This document shows, piece by piece, positions 1 to 9,029 of a DNA stretch of 64,000 nucleotides. Origin of the DNA: CAIVAT01 sp037133475 (GTDB lineage: Bacteria; Bacteroidota; Bacteroidia; Bacteroidales; FEN-979); contig JBAXOB010000004.1 in assembly GCA_037133475.1 (NCBI GenBank), positions 1 to 64,000 on the forward strand, read 5' to 3'. The notes under the pieces are model-generated. The model saw only the letters and a program-made list of their open reading frames with translations, did no database searches and was not told the origin of the DNA. The position numbers and the translations under genes are program-made. Positions within the stretch are counted from its first letter, which is position 1, and the number at the start of each line of letters is the position of its first letter.

Positions 1-38
1 AAATTTTATATCAGCTATTTACACTAAATATTCAAATA

Positions 39-1422
39 TTAACGCATCACCAGTAGTTCTAAATAAAAAAAACAATTCTCATTTCTAAAGTATTTACCTA
101 CAGGTTTATGGTGTATTAAGCTATCCATTATGATATTGAAGTTTTTAGAATTCCATGGCTGTATTCCGATTGCCGCAAATCGATCAAGCTGTTGCGGATA
201 AAAACACGCATTGTAGGCATTATAAAAATCAGAATATTTACTGCTAAATTGGCGCAGAAAGGACACAAAATAATTATTAGATAATGAATCTGGAAATATA
301 AAATAGACCTTTAGAATATTTTTATTTTTTATCAATGAGTCACAATATATTTTCCAATTTTTCATATACTTACCATTAACTGCAATCTCAAATTTTCTTT
401 TATCAGTAAGGCTATTTTTTAAAAATGGAAATCTAAAAAAACTAGATTGCTCTTCGTTATTTGTAAAGGCATTAAAAAAACATTTTGTTCCTGGATCACA
501 ATTATTAGCACAGATAACATTTCTAAATCGTTGAATATTAAAAGAACCTGAAATGAAAAATTTATTAGGTTGGCGTAAATACCATGTTGTTGGTTCCTCC
601 CAATATGGTTCGATTGTCGAGGTAGGATTCTTTATGAAAGACTCCACTTCCATTGTTGTTGCAAACACCTTGGCACTCCCATAAGTTTTATCACATCGTC
701 GTTGTTTGACAGCTTCAGCTTCAAAATTAGGTTCGAAACATAACCGGGTATTGTAGTCAAATACACGGCAGGCATCAACCCATCCAATAATCTGATCCCC
801 AAATGGGCGGTTAGGCTCAAATTTATAATCCCTTCCAAGCAGATAACGATTGTTCTCTCTTTGATAAACAAAATAAATTGAATAGAGTGGTAAAAACCGA
901 GGCATAATATTTCCGTTGGCATCCCGATAATTAACCATATTCCTCACATATGGATCTCTGTAAACAGGAATCCTAGATTCCTCTAGCAAGCCCTTACAGA
1001 TACTGTCAATTAGACCTTGAGAATTAAGAACAATGCATTTCCTCTGAATTAATGCCTCCTGGGTAAATTCGGCATAGAAATGAAATAGGAATTCCGATTT
1101 TGGACGAAACCCTTTATCTTTTGGTTTAATAATCGTTAACCCTTTCATACCGATTCCAGAAGAGATACGAAATTGAAGTTGTGTTTCTCCCGTAACATAA
1201 TAGAGGCAACCAAAAATCGTCACCTCGGTTCGAATATACAACCCAGGGTATCAACTTGTGTTTTACAGGGCTGCATTGAGTGTTGATGATTTGTTCAACC
1301 TTGACCTCTTTTCCAGGGCTTAGTAAACATTCAGGTTGTCTCAGGGCGTTTTTCTGACATCTGACAGTAAAGGGAATTGCTGAAAAGACAAAAAATGAAA
1401 AAAAAATGGTCCAACTTCTCAT
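39..1422 (-). pseudogene. Frameshifted secreted protein with an SH3-like segment
   Basis: Two overlapping frames together look like one secreted protein. The frame starting at 1422 encodes a signal peptide (MRSWTIFFSFFVFSAIPF..., cleavage near VRCQ) and a Cys-containing start. The frame ending at 39 carries about 400 residues but has no signal peptide and opens at a TTG directly after an in-frame TGA. Removing one base from the CCC/GGG runs at about 1242-1248 would join them (…KLIPW then LYIRTEV…) into a protein of about 460 residues. The middle contains PLYSIYFVYQ…RYLLG…IGWVDAC…NTRL, which resembles the SH3-like segments placed before vWA domains in some bacterial secreted proteins (PpkA or TssR type). 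That resemblance is weak and I cannot name the family. It may be a true pseudogene or a sequencing indel. Confidence 0.55.
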
Positions 1423-1432
1423 GCTTATTTTT

Positions 1433-2815
1433 TTACCGGTTAAAAATTTTCCCGATGAGAAGCTTTATTCCGGCAGCGTTCAACCTTATTGAACTACAGG
1501 TCCCTAGAAAACAATGGTATTCAGTTTCAGGATATAATTTATACTTCATATCCCTTGAATTCATAACAAGGTCAGTTAAGCCTAGACTCACCCATGGCTC
1601 GACTGCGATAAGAAAGGGTTTTATTCTTTTCTCTATTCCGACAGAAAATTCTGCAGATAACTGAATTTTGTTAATATTAAGAGAAGTGGAAAATGAGAAT
1701 TCCCTTTTACTAAAAAATCCATATTGGTTGGTATTTAACTCGTGATTTTCATCTATATAAAACCACACTCTCTCATTTCCAGGTAATGAATTGCGGTCAA
1801 GTAGGACACATCTCCCTCCTCCAGTATGAGACAAAAAATAATGAACCCGGGAAACACTTTTTAACATGGAGAACATGGAACCAGCTTTTAAATAAAAGGA
1901 GTGTGTTAAATACCATTTAGCCATGACTGGAATCGAAAAACCATACAACCTGATATTTTCAGAAATCTCATTACTCCTATCAAAAATAGAGAGTTCAAAT
2001 GGATGAGTACTTGGATCTAGAATCTTTCGTTCATAATTAGTGTACCCTCGAATTTTTACATCCATCGTAATGGCCGAATACAATATTCCTGTGGTTATTA
2101 AGAATCCAGCCCACTTTTTTCTTGTCAAACGTAAATCAATATTCACTCCAAAACGGTTTGTTGTTTGGCAACTGAACGAATAATCGGAAGTTTTTATCGG
2201 GACAGTGGAAGATACTGTGTTTGAAAAAAGGGGACCGGTAACCTGACTGATTAACATAAAAGATCCCTCAAGATAAAAACCCCTAATTCTGGTAAAACGT
2301 GCATCTTCAGTGATATTTTGAATATAAACTGAATTATTCCTGACATTAAATAGTATTCGCAAGTTAATCCCTGTTTTTTTCAGTCGGTAGGTACCTGAAT
2401 CATGTTTTCCAGGTAAGTAATTATTTTTATGTAGATACACGATGGCTGTTTTTCCGTTTGCCTTTAACTCAATATGGCAATTGCTATAATCTATTACAGG
2501 TTTTCGGCCCCGGTATACCTTGAGAATAGAGTCAACATATTCATCAACTGTCAATAAAAAAATATTTCTTGACGATCCTGGTTTATATAGATCCCAAAAC
2601 AAATTTGCATCCGGTTCAAACAAATTCTTAAATGATGTAGTTGTTGCTTCGTCTACATATACATTTCCCAACCTTCCTAAAGAAGAATAATCTTGATAAT
2701 CCCCAACAGCCTTCACAACTTTTTCATGTAACTCTTTATAAAATTGTGCTTCAACGTCTAGCGTAAAATGTATAAATGTGACCTGTACTAACAACAAAAA
2801 CACAATTGTTCTCAT
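1433..2815 (-). CDS. Predicted outer-membrane beta-barrel protein, family unknown
   Basis: The 460-residue product has an N-terminal signal peptide (MRTIVFLLLVQVTFIHFTLDVEAQ) and a first globular part of about 150 residues. That part (…FKNLFEPDANLFWDLY…VDEYVDSI…) has the look of an NTF2/SnoaL-like fold. The rest is alternating aromatic and polar strands (GFYLEGSFML, FGVNIDLRL, KFLI-type strands), as in porin-like barrels. I do not recognise the family. It sits 9 bp upstream (in reading direction) of the frameshifted secreted gene and follows a T9SS cargo gene on the same strand, so the three may be one transcription unit. The coding sequence is AT-rich compared with genes beyond 4.2 kb, which suggests acquisition. 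An outer-membrane location is inferred. Confidence 0.6.
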   Translation of the reverse strand: MRTIVFLLLVQVTFIHFTLDVEAQFYKELHEKVVKAVGDYQDYSSLGRLGNVYVDEATTTSFKNLFEPDANLFWDLYKPGSSRNIFLLTVDEYVDSILKVYRGRKPVIDYSNCHIELKANGKTAIVYLHKNNYLPGKHDSGTYRLKKTGINLRILFNVRNNSVYIQNITEDARFTRIRGFYLEGSFMLISQVTGPLFSNTVSSTVPIKTSDYSFSCQTTNRFGVNIDLRLTRKKWAGFLITTGILYSAITMDVKIRGYTNYERKILDPSTHPFELSIFDRSNEISENIRLYGFSIPVMAKWYLTHSFYLKAGSMFSMLKSVSRVHYFLSHTGGGRCVLLDRNSLPGNERVWFYIDENHELNTNQYGFFSKREFSFSTSLNINKIQLSAEFSVGIEKRIKPFLIAVEPWVSLGLTDLVMNSRDMKYKLYPETEYHCFLGTCSSIRLNAAGIKLLIGKIFNR

Positions 2816-2823
2816 CGGAGTTA

Positions 2824-4173
2824 CTAAAATTTAATTACTTTGAATGTATTGAAATATTCAGTTTCATCTTTGGATTTCAAATAGTAAAGCCCACTAGGAA
2901 GCCACGAAAAATTTAAGTTTGATTTACCTCCAATCAACTCAAATTCATAAACTTTTAATCCATATTGATTATACACGCCAACAAATATTTTCCTTGAATT
3001 CGGAGGAATTAAGGTAATAGAAATCATGTCATTTACAGGGTTTGGATAAACAGTTACCTTCCTGCCCGGCATTACCTTGATTGCAGCCTGACCATAAAAG
3101 CAAAAGGGATCCGACCAGTTACAACAGGCATCCCTGCAGGTTTGCACATAATAGCAATTAGGATTATTGGTGTCAGCTAACAAATATCTGTCCGTTGCAC
3201 CTGGAATTAGAGTCCTGTCATTGTACCATTGGTATGCACTTACTATTGAATCACTGCAAACGAGCATATTGTGGCCAAATAGCCAAATTATTGAGACTCC
3301 AGGAGCACTATCATTTGTAATAATGACTTGGCGATTCGAGAAACCATAACACTGCTTTTGATCTTCTACTGTTGCGGTTATGGAGCCATTCCCTGCTATA
3401 TCTCCCCAATCAACAGTAATTTTTCTTGATGAACTATCTCCTATAATCTTCCCATGGGAAATACTCCATTGATAATTTTCATTTGCTTCAACTACATAAT
3501 AATGGCTTCGTGTATTTTTACAAAGTGTATCTATTACCTCGATTGGGTTATCAAGGTTTTCAATAGAAACGATCGGTTTCAGATTCACATTTATATTGAA
3601 TTTACTTGAAACAGTACCTGGTTTTTTACAAAACTCGTTTTTCCCTTGAACAGTTAGATAGCCGGAGTTAAGAAGGTTGCTAAAAAACAAAGTTATTGAT
3701 GGGCCATTAGTGAGATAACTATTAAAATTTGAACCAGAGAAACTCCACAAATAATTGGTTGCATTTGATATTGGAGAAACATTGTACGTCTCATAGGTTT
3801 CTCTACAAACATTATTTGAACCCATAATATCGCCAGCATCATAAACAGTATCATAGGCAATTACATTAAATGAGCAGGCTTTAATAGTATCCTTACCTAT
3901 AACAAAACCATGGGAAACTTTGTTTATCCCAACCTTCGCAATTATTGGATTGAACTGATCTCCAATAACTGCGGATGAACCAAAATAAACGCCCCCAGTT
4001 GGAAAACAAAGGAGATTTAAATTAAAAGGATCACCCTGTATACAAATAGAAGTATCTCTGCATAACGTATCTAAAATCTTACCTGAAAACTGATTTTGAG
4101 CCAACAGACTGGAACAATCTAAACCAAATATGATAATAACGCTCTTAAGAAGAAATGACGGCCATTTTTTCAT
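2824..4173 (-). CDS. T9SS type A sorting-domain protein with PKD/Ig-like domains
   Basis: Secreted protein of 449 residues. It has a signal peptide (MKKWPSFLLKSVIIIFGLDCSSLLAQ), then Cys-rich and beta-rich repeats with PKD/Ig-like turns (NATNYLWSFSGSN, NYQWSISHGKI, AYQWYND) between about 90 and 340. The last ~75 residues form a type A T9SS C-terminal domain: VYPNPVNDMISI, then VGVYNQYGLKVYE, then LPSGLYYLKS and FKVIKF. Such cargo is exported across the outer membrane by the Bacteroidota type IX system and anchored or released. No catalytic domain is visible, so an adhesin or matrix role is only a guess. It is the first gene of the AT-rich minus-strand block and ends 8 bp before the barrel gene. 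Confidence 0.8.
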   Translation of the reverse strand: MKKWPSFLLKSVIIIFGLDCSSLLAQNQFSGKILDTLCRDTSICIQGDPFNLNLLCFPTGGVYFGSSAVIGDQFNPIIAKVGINKVSHGFVIGKDTIKACSFNVIAYDTVYDAGDIMGSNNVCRETYETYNVSPISNATNYLWSFSGSNFNSYLTNGPSITLFFSNLLNSGYLTVQGKNEFCKKPGTVSSKFNINVNLKPIVSIENLDNPIEVIDTLCKNTRSHYYVVEANENYQWSISHGKIIGDSSSRKITVDWGDIAGNGSITATVEDQKQCYGFSNRQVIITNDSAPGVSIIWLFGHNMLVCSDSIVSAYQWYNDRTLIPGATDRYLLADTNNPNCYYVQTCRDACCNWSDPFCFYGQAAIKVMPGRKVTVYPNPVNDMISITLIPPNSRKIFVGVYNQYGLKVYEFELIGGKSNLNFSWLPSGLYYLKSKDETEYFNTFKVIKF

Positions 4174-4180
4174 AGAATCG

Positions 4181-4201
4181 AGTATTATAAATTTTAATAC
4201 T
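4181..4201. other. Inverted repeat at the island edge
   Basis: A perfect 7-bp inverted repeat, AGTATTA (4181-4187) and TAATACT (4195-4201), separated by 7 AT bases, overlaps the stop codon of the truncated 107-residue gene. It lies where base composition changes from AT-rich (left) to GC-rich (right). It may be a weak hairpin or a trace of the junction. There is no U-run typical of a strong terminator. Confidence 0.35.
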
Positions 4202-4517
4202 GTTCCTTATCATGAATCGCCCCCGAAACCCTCCACGGACTATTCACCATAACCCAGTTCTTCACCGTCGGGGTTCCCTGGTTACAGTAAAACATCTGGT
4301 TGTCGGTGCAAAAAATCAACAACCCCGAAGCGGGACTGGCAATGGCATCCCTTTCCGTGGCGGTCATCCGCGGAATCAGCAAACCCTTCAGTGTCGATTT
4401 CACATCAAGCATCGCAGAGGGATCTGCAGGTATGCTTCCCGAATTAATGGAAACCTGGGCGTGTGCCGGACTGGCAATCCATAGCATTACCAGGAGAAAT
4501 GTCATCCCATGTTTCAT
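4194..4517 (-). pseudogene. Truncated N-terminal piece of a Bacteroidota surface/tail-fibre-like protein
   Basis: The 107-residue reading frame has a clear signal peptide (MKHGMTFLLVMLWIASPAHA). It then has the stereotyped Bacteroidota start block: QVSINSGSIPADPSAMLDVK, KGLLIPRMTATERDAI, ASGLLIFCTDNQMFYCNQG, WVMVNSPW. In the family I know, this block is followed by a long body (collagen-like, tail-fibre or trimerisation domains), typically after W-x-V-x-G. Here the frame ends 16 residues after NSPWR. The stop lies at the base-composition break near 4.19 kb, so the gene was probably cut by insertion or deletion of the adjacent AT-rich block. A naturally short protein cannot be excluded. Confidence 0.6.
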
Positions 4518-4886
4518 TTGATCACATTTTTTTCGGACAACAGGGAATATCCATCACGATCATCCCCGGTTTGCATGATCATTGTTCCTATTGATAATTC
4601 ATATCTCATCATTTCATATTTATTCGGAATCTTTACAAAACAGGCAACTCCGGGATAAAGACAAAAAAGACAGAACGAATGACAGGCTGGTGAATGGCAG
4701 GATCCGGTGTAAACCGGTTAACAATGTAAATTTACTAAGACTTGCTGCCTAAAGCAAGTTTTTGGCCAAAAAGTTGAGCGCTCTTATGCAACAAACAGGA
4801 TGGAAACGCACCCGGGGAGGACACAGGAACAAACCGGCAATTTCCCATCAGGAAATCCAAAGAAATGACCGTAAAGAGGGGAACTA
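4518..4886. other. Intergenic region without a recognisable gene
   Basis: This stretch holds no convincing reading frame. It contains a short hairpin, ACTTGCT (4740-4746) with AGCAAGT (4753-4759) followed by four T on the plus strand, which could be a weak terminator. It probably also contains the promoter of the truncated surface-protein gene and the 3' end of the sugar-operon transcript. No repeat or mobile-element end was seen. Confidence 0.4.
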
Positions 4887-6035
4887 TTATGCCTTTTTCA
4901 AACTATAGGCACAAAACAAAAGATAGACCATCGCCACCAGCAGCACGGCAAGGCCGCCGGCTTGTCCCATGAAATCGGAAACAACCCCCATCAGCGGGGG
5001 AATGACAGCACCGCCGGCAACCCCCATGATCATCAGGCCGGAGATCTCATTGGCACGTTCCGGTTTTTTCATCAGCGCTGCCGAGAAAATAATGGAGAAA
5101 ACATTGGCAACGGCAAATCCAACCGCGAAGACCAGCACCAGGATAGCCCAGAGATTATTCATGGCCAGCATCACCAGCATCCCGGCAATGGCTGCAACCA
5201 TACTGATAATAAAAAATTTACGCGGTGAAAATTTCACAAGTAATATGGCGCCGATAAAGGTTCCCGACGTACGGGCTATGAAATAAAGACTGGTTCCAAG
5301 ACCTGCCTTGTCCAACGGGATGCCGCACCGTTCCATCAGGTACTTGGGTACGGTGATGTTCAACCCAACGTCAATTCCCACCACGCAGATGATGCCAATA
5401 AAAAACATCAGGATGGTGATATCTTTTAACAAGGCAAAACAGCCTGAAAACGAAGATGTTTTCCCCTCCACAGGGCTTTCCTCTATCTGGGTAAAGAACA
5501 ACCATAACGTAGAAAGCAGGGTAACACCGGCAAAAATCGGGAAGAGCATCTTCCAGTTTCCCAGGCTTGCTGCCGCAAAACCGGCAATAATGGGCCCTAG
5601 GAACGAAGCAATGGCCTTGATGAACTGTCCCCAGGTCAGACTGCTGGTGAGCCGGTCACCCCTGACCACGTTTGAAAGCAGGGGGTTCAACGATACCTGC
5701 AGGATCGTATTGCCTATCCCCAGCAGCGCAAAAGCCACGAGGACGACCGTAAAGGTGTAAGAGGCAAGCGGAACAAGCATCGCCACAAAGGTGATGGCCA
5801 TGCTCAGCACCACGGTCTTTTTACGGCCGATGGAATTCATCAGCAACCCGGTCGGCACTGAAAAAACGGCGAACCAGAGGAACACCATCATGGGTAAAAG
5901 GTTGGCCAGCGAATCACTCAGCGCGAAATCCTTCTTTACATAGTTGGTGGCAATGCCCACCACATCAACAAATCCCATGATGAAGAATCCGAAAAGTACG
6001 GGTAAAAGTTTTGAAAACGAGCTCTGGTTTTTCAT
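4887..6035 (-). CDS. MFS sugar transporter (FucP/GlcP-like)
   Basis: The 382-residue product consists almost entirely of hydrophobic helices, about 12 membrane segments. It carries the major-facilitator loop motif after the second helix (GLLMNSIGRKKTVVL), and the pattern around NPLLSNV and GGAVIPPLMGVVSD is typical of the Bacteroidota fucose/glucose/galactose:H+ symporter-like family. The substrate is inferred from context. The gene is the last of a three-gene minus-strand operon, 13 bp downstream of a ROK sugar kinase and behind a class I mannose-6-phosphate isomerase, so a hexose such as mannose is likely. It would supply unphosphorylated sugar to the kinase. It has no signal peptide, as expected for an inner-membrane symporter. 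Confidence 0.85.
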   Translation of the reverse strand: MKNQSSFSKLLPVLFGFFIMGFVDVVGIATNYVKKDFALSDSLANLLPMMVFLWFAVFSVPTGLLMNSIGRKKTVVLSMAITFVAMLVPLASYTFTVVLVAFALLGIGNTILQVSLNPLLSNVVRGDRLTSSLTWGQFIKAIASFLGPIIAGFAAASLGNWKMLFPIFAGVTLLSTLWLFFTQIEESPVEGKTSSFSGCFALLKDITILMFFIGIICVVGIDVGLNITVPKYLMERCGIPLDKAGLGTSLYFIARTSGTFIGAILLVKFSPRKFFIISMVAAIAGMLVMLAMNNLWAILVLVFAVGFAVANVFSIIFSAALMKKPERANEISGLMIMGVAGGAVIPPLMGVVSDFMGQAGGLAVLLVAMVYLLFCAYSLKKA

Positions 6036-6048
6036 CTTTACTGTCAGT

Positions 6049-6987
6049 TTACATCTTGGTTAATACGTGTTTAACACGTTGCCAGAAATTATCTTCCAGC
6101 AACCGGGCACTGCCTGTGATCGCGGCATCCTCCTTAAGACCCGAAAGGCCTATTCGGAGGTGCAAATTCTGCTTTTTCAGCGAATCTTCCAAATAATTCC
6201 CGAAAAGATTGTAGGATCCCGCAATATTACCGCCAATCACCAGCACACCGGGATCAAACAGGGTCAGCCACGGTGCCAGGAGTCCTCCCATGTTCGTACC
6301 GAATTCCTTAAAAAGTTCCATGGAAACCCGATCGGATTGCGCCCTGCCGGCCAATTCCTTAACACCCGGCATCGTTTCCCCGGTCCTGTCCAGGTATTCA
6401 CGGATAAACCACCTGGAGGAAAAGAAATCATCGGCGATACTCCCCTTGAAGGGGATGTGCCAGAAACACCCGTCGCGGGGGACATCCGATCCTTCAACAA
6501 CAGGGATGCCATCCCTGACAAAGGCAGAACCAAAGCCGGTTCCCAGTGTTATGGCCACAGATTTGCCTGTTCCCTTTGCCTCACCCATCCACGACTCCCC
6601 CAGGGCAAAGCAGGCGGCATCGTTCATGAACCGCAGCGCACATCCATCTCCAAGCCCCAGGATCTCTTTCAGCGATGTGGCAACATCCACCTTATAAAGG
6701 TGCTCATATTTGGCTACCTCCGGGGTAAACAGGGCAATTCCCCTCGAATAGTCAAACGGCCCCGGCATTGCAAATCCAATCCCGGCGAGGTTTTGCCTTT
6801 CAACCAGCGCCAGGGGCCGGCTCAGCGCCCGGGCGAAGGCATTCAGAATGGCCGATGCAGGGGCATGGTTGTCAACATCCAGCATGGCGTGACTTCCCGG
6901 AATAATTGTTTCTTTTTCCAGGTCGATCAGGGCACAACTGATGTGACTTCCGCCGATATCGGCGCCGATGGCGAATTTTCCGGTCAT
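6049..6987 (-). CDS. ROK family sugar kinase
   Basis: This 312-residue ROK kinase has an ATP-binding motif near the start (GADIGGSHISCALI, Asp10), the substrate/catalytic block MNDAACFALGE (Asp123) and the glycine loop TLGTGFGSAF (about 148-156). It probably phosphorylates a hexose imported by the adjacent MFS protein. The product could feed the mannose-6-phosphate isomerase encoded just upstream. The usual ROK zinc signature HxxxGCxCGxxGC is not present: the equivalent stretch reads DGCFWHIPFKGSIADD, with only the His and one Cys. Loss of the zinc site is known in some ROK subgroups and may change specificity. No helix-turn-helix is present, so it is an enzyme rather than a NagC-type repressor. 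Confidence 0.85.
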   Translation of the reverse strand: MTGKFAIGADIGGSHISCALIDLEKETIIPGSHAMLDVDNHAPASAILNAFARALSRPLALVERQNLAGIGFAMPGPFDYSRGIALFTPEVAKYEHLYKVDVATSLKEILGLGDGCALRFMNDAACFALGESWMGEAKGTGKSVAITLGTGFGSAFVRDGIPVVEGSDVPRDGCFWHIPFKGSIADDFFSSRWFIREYLDRTGETMPGVKELAGRAQSDRVSMELFKEFGTNMGGLLAPWLTLFDPGVLVIGGNIAGSYNLFGNYLEDSLKKQNLHLRIGLSGLKEDAAITGSARLLEDNFWQRVKHVLTKM

Positions 6988-7072
6988 AATTTTTACTGTT
7001 GATTCATGTTCTTTCTCTCTCCGGGATCAATTCCCGCTGTCAATGGATAATTTTTTTCTTGAAAATGCAGGA

Positions 7073-8818
7073 TCAGACGCGTACAAATGCCTTGATGGTG
7101 GCAATTTCCTTCCCCTCCCACAGGCCGGAGGGGCTGATCGAGTATTCCTTCACGGCTGCCGGGATGATAAAGGTCTCGGCATAATGAATGGTAAAGGGTT
7201 CAAACATGCCGCCCGGGCTCTCCACCACCGCCTCCCCTCCTTCAACCAGGTTCAGCACATTGACGCTGTTATGGGTCTGATGGAGCACCTTCACCGAAAA
7301 CCAGTGACGGCGGGTTTCGATGAACCCGGAAGGGTGCAACCCGGTTCGCTCTTCCCGCCAGCCATCACCCGAGGCGACCGGTTCAATAGGGTTGATCAGT
7401 TCAGTTTCTGCGTACGTGGTATCGCGCTCCCAACGGATAACGCCGGAAGCATGATTGATATTGATCGGCCGGGGCCTGCCATCGAGGCCCAGACGGTTCC
7501 AGTCCCACATTTTAAAAGTAAAAATGAAGGGTGTGGCGCTGATTTCGAGGACCATGGCATTGGCTCCAGAGCAATGGACCGTTCCGGCCGGGATGAGGAA
7601 ATGGTCGTGTTTCCGGGCAGGAAACCTGTTCACAAATGGGGCCTCATCAAAGGAACCACCCCCGTTTTGGGCTTTAGTCAAAGCAGCTGTCATCGCCTCA
7701 GGGTCAACGCCGGTTTTCAACCCGAGGAAAACCGATGCATCCTCACCGGCATCAAGCAGGTAATAACTTTCATCCTGGGTGTAGGGCATCCCGAAATGGC
7801 TGGCAATGTAGGCCGCATCAGGATGAACCTGCAGGCTCAGGTTGCCCCCTTTCATGGTATCAAGGAGGTCAAACCGGATCGGGAATTCCTGCCCGAACCT
7901 GGCTTCAACAAGTGTGCCCAGGAGGTTGCCGGATTCACAAAACACCAGGTTTATTGCCGGAATTTCAACGAGGGTGCCTGAAACGTCCAGCAACAGGCTG
8001 TTTTCCTCCGGGACGCAATCGAAACACCAGGCATAATTGGGCGCGGAACTGTCAAGCCCGCACACCTCCCTCATCCACTGTCCCCCCCACGGGCCGGGGT
8101 CGAAATAGGGAACGACCCGAAAGGGTTGCAGCGACAACTGTTTCAACGCCCCGAACATGACCTCCGCCGGCACCAGCTTTGGTTCGCCGCGCCGGTTTGT
8201 GTCGAGGATATAATTCATCGAGGGAAACAACTCCTTTTTAAACCGGTCGCATACTCTCCAGTCGACAAAATATCCCCGCTTGTACTGGCGGGAGAAGCGT
8301 AAATGCCGCTCATCGATACCAAGCCCCCCGGCCTCTCCCCTCTTCATCCGCTTCTGGATCTCCCAGCGGGCCATATCAGCATATACCAGCAGGTCATATT
8401 CACCGGCAACAAGCGCCGCCCCCTGGCCCATAACGACCACGATCCCTTCCCTTACATCATTAACCTGCCGGCGGGCAGAGGCTATGGCCCGGGTGTCGAA
8501 AAAATCCGCCATCCGCAGCGTACTCAGGCAGCCAAAAAGCTCATCATTGCCGATAAACGGGAAGGTTAACCGATCTATTTTTTCAGGTGACAACATGGCA
8601 TCGCGCGCATCTACCACGAGTGCGGGACTGAGCCCATCAACCCCGTTGCGGATTTCCCTGAAATCTGCCCCGGCATACAACTCAAATACGATGATGGTTT
8701 TTACGCCAGGACCCGTTACAGGATGGCTTTTCAGTTTATCACAAATCGCATCCCAGCCTGATGTGACCTCTCCTTCAATTTGAAAGGCTGGCCATTTGTC
8801 GTAACCGGATGGATTCAT
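7073..8818 (-). CDS. manA: Class I mannose-6-phosphate isomerase with N-terminal uridine-kinase-like domain
   Basis: The enzyme interconverts mannose-6-phosphate and fructose-6-phosphate with a metal. From the ATG at 8818 it is 581 residues, longer than the usual ~320-400. The isomerase part starts near 240 (PYFDPGPWGGQWM) and shows the metal ligands QVHP (about 330-333), the Glu in DESYY (about 350) and His in TVHCSG (about 415). The first ~215 residues resemble a uridine-kinase-like P-loop fold (VKTIIVFELYAGADFREI, VVDARDAM, GYFVDWRVCDR) but lack a Walker A GxxxxGK[ST]. The domain is therefore probably non-catalytic. A longer frame extends upstream to 8932, but its 38 extra residues look non-coding and would reach towards the ars promoter. 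First gene of the sugar operon. Confidence 0.85.
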   Translation of the reverse strand: MNPSGYDKWPAFQIEGEVTSGWDAICDKLKSHPVTGPGVKTIIVFELYAGADFREIRNGVDGLSPALVVDARDAMLSPEKIDRLTFPFIGNDELFGCLSTLRMADFFDTRAIASARRQVNDVREGIVVVMGQGAALVAGEYDLLVYADMARWEIQKRMKRGEAGGLGIDERHLRFSRQYKRGYFVDWRVCDRFKKELFPSMNYILDTNRRGEPKLVPAEVMFGALKQLSLQPFRVVPYFDPGPWGGQWMREVCGLDSSAPNYAWCFDCVPEENSLLLDVSGTLVEIPAINLVFCESGNLLGTLVEARFGQEFPIRFDLLDTMKGGNLSLQVHPDAAYIASHFGMPYTQDESYYLLDAGEDASVFLGLKTGVDPEAMTAALTKAQNGGGSFDEAPFVNRFPARKHDHFLIPAGTVHCSGANAMVLEISATPFIFTFKMWDWNRLGLDGRPRPININHASGVIRWERDTTYAETELINPIEPVASGDGWREERTGLHPSGFIETRRHWFSVKVLHQTHNSVNVLNLVEGGEAVVESPGGMFEPFTIHYAETFIIPAAVKEYSISPSGLWEGKEIATIKAFVRV

Positions 8819-8970
8819 AATCTTTTCTGAAGATGGCGACTTTACTGATACAGTGCAAAGGGACTGATTCGGACATTCCCCTGTCGCAAAGGTAAGATTA
8901 TCCGGAAAACAGGCCACTTCATTTTGCCTCACGCCGGTCAGACAAAAAAAAGCGGTTCCAGGTAAAAAAA

Positions 8971-9012
8971 ATAACGTATAATTACGTCATAATAAAATAT
9001 AACGTATATTTG
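8971..9012 (+). promoter_or_regulatory. Promoter and probable ArsR operator of the ars-hgc operon
   Basis: A Bacteroidota -7 box TATATTTG lies at 9005-9012, 18 bp before the arsR ATG. Two identical copies of ATAACGTATA (8971-8980 and 8999-9008) sit 28 bp apart, the second overlapping the -7 box. Between them is a 5-bp inverted repeat with a 4-bp spacer, ACGTA (8974-8978) and TACGT (8983-8987). ArsR-family repressors normally bind AT-rich dyads overlapping the promoter of their own operon and release DNA on binding As(III). The arrangement fits autoregulation of everything downstream through acr3. The region also separates this operon from the divergent manA operon. Confidence 0.7.
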
Positions 9013-9029
9013 CGCCATAAATAATAACG

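Noticed and set aside
6067..8783. Several long plus-strand frames across the sugar operon
   Set aside because: They are antisense shadows of the GC-rich coding sequence of the isomerase and kinase genes; no motifs or start context support them.
8819..8932. 38-residue N-terminal extension of the mannose-6-phosphate isomerase
   Set aside because: Irregular composition and a start far upstream of the domain; the ATG at 8818 starts right at the domain.
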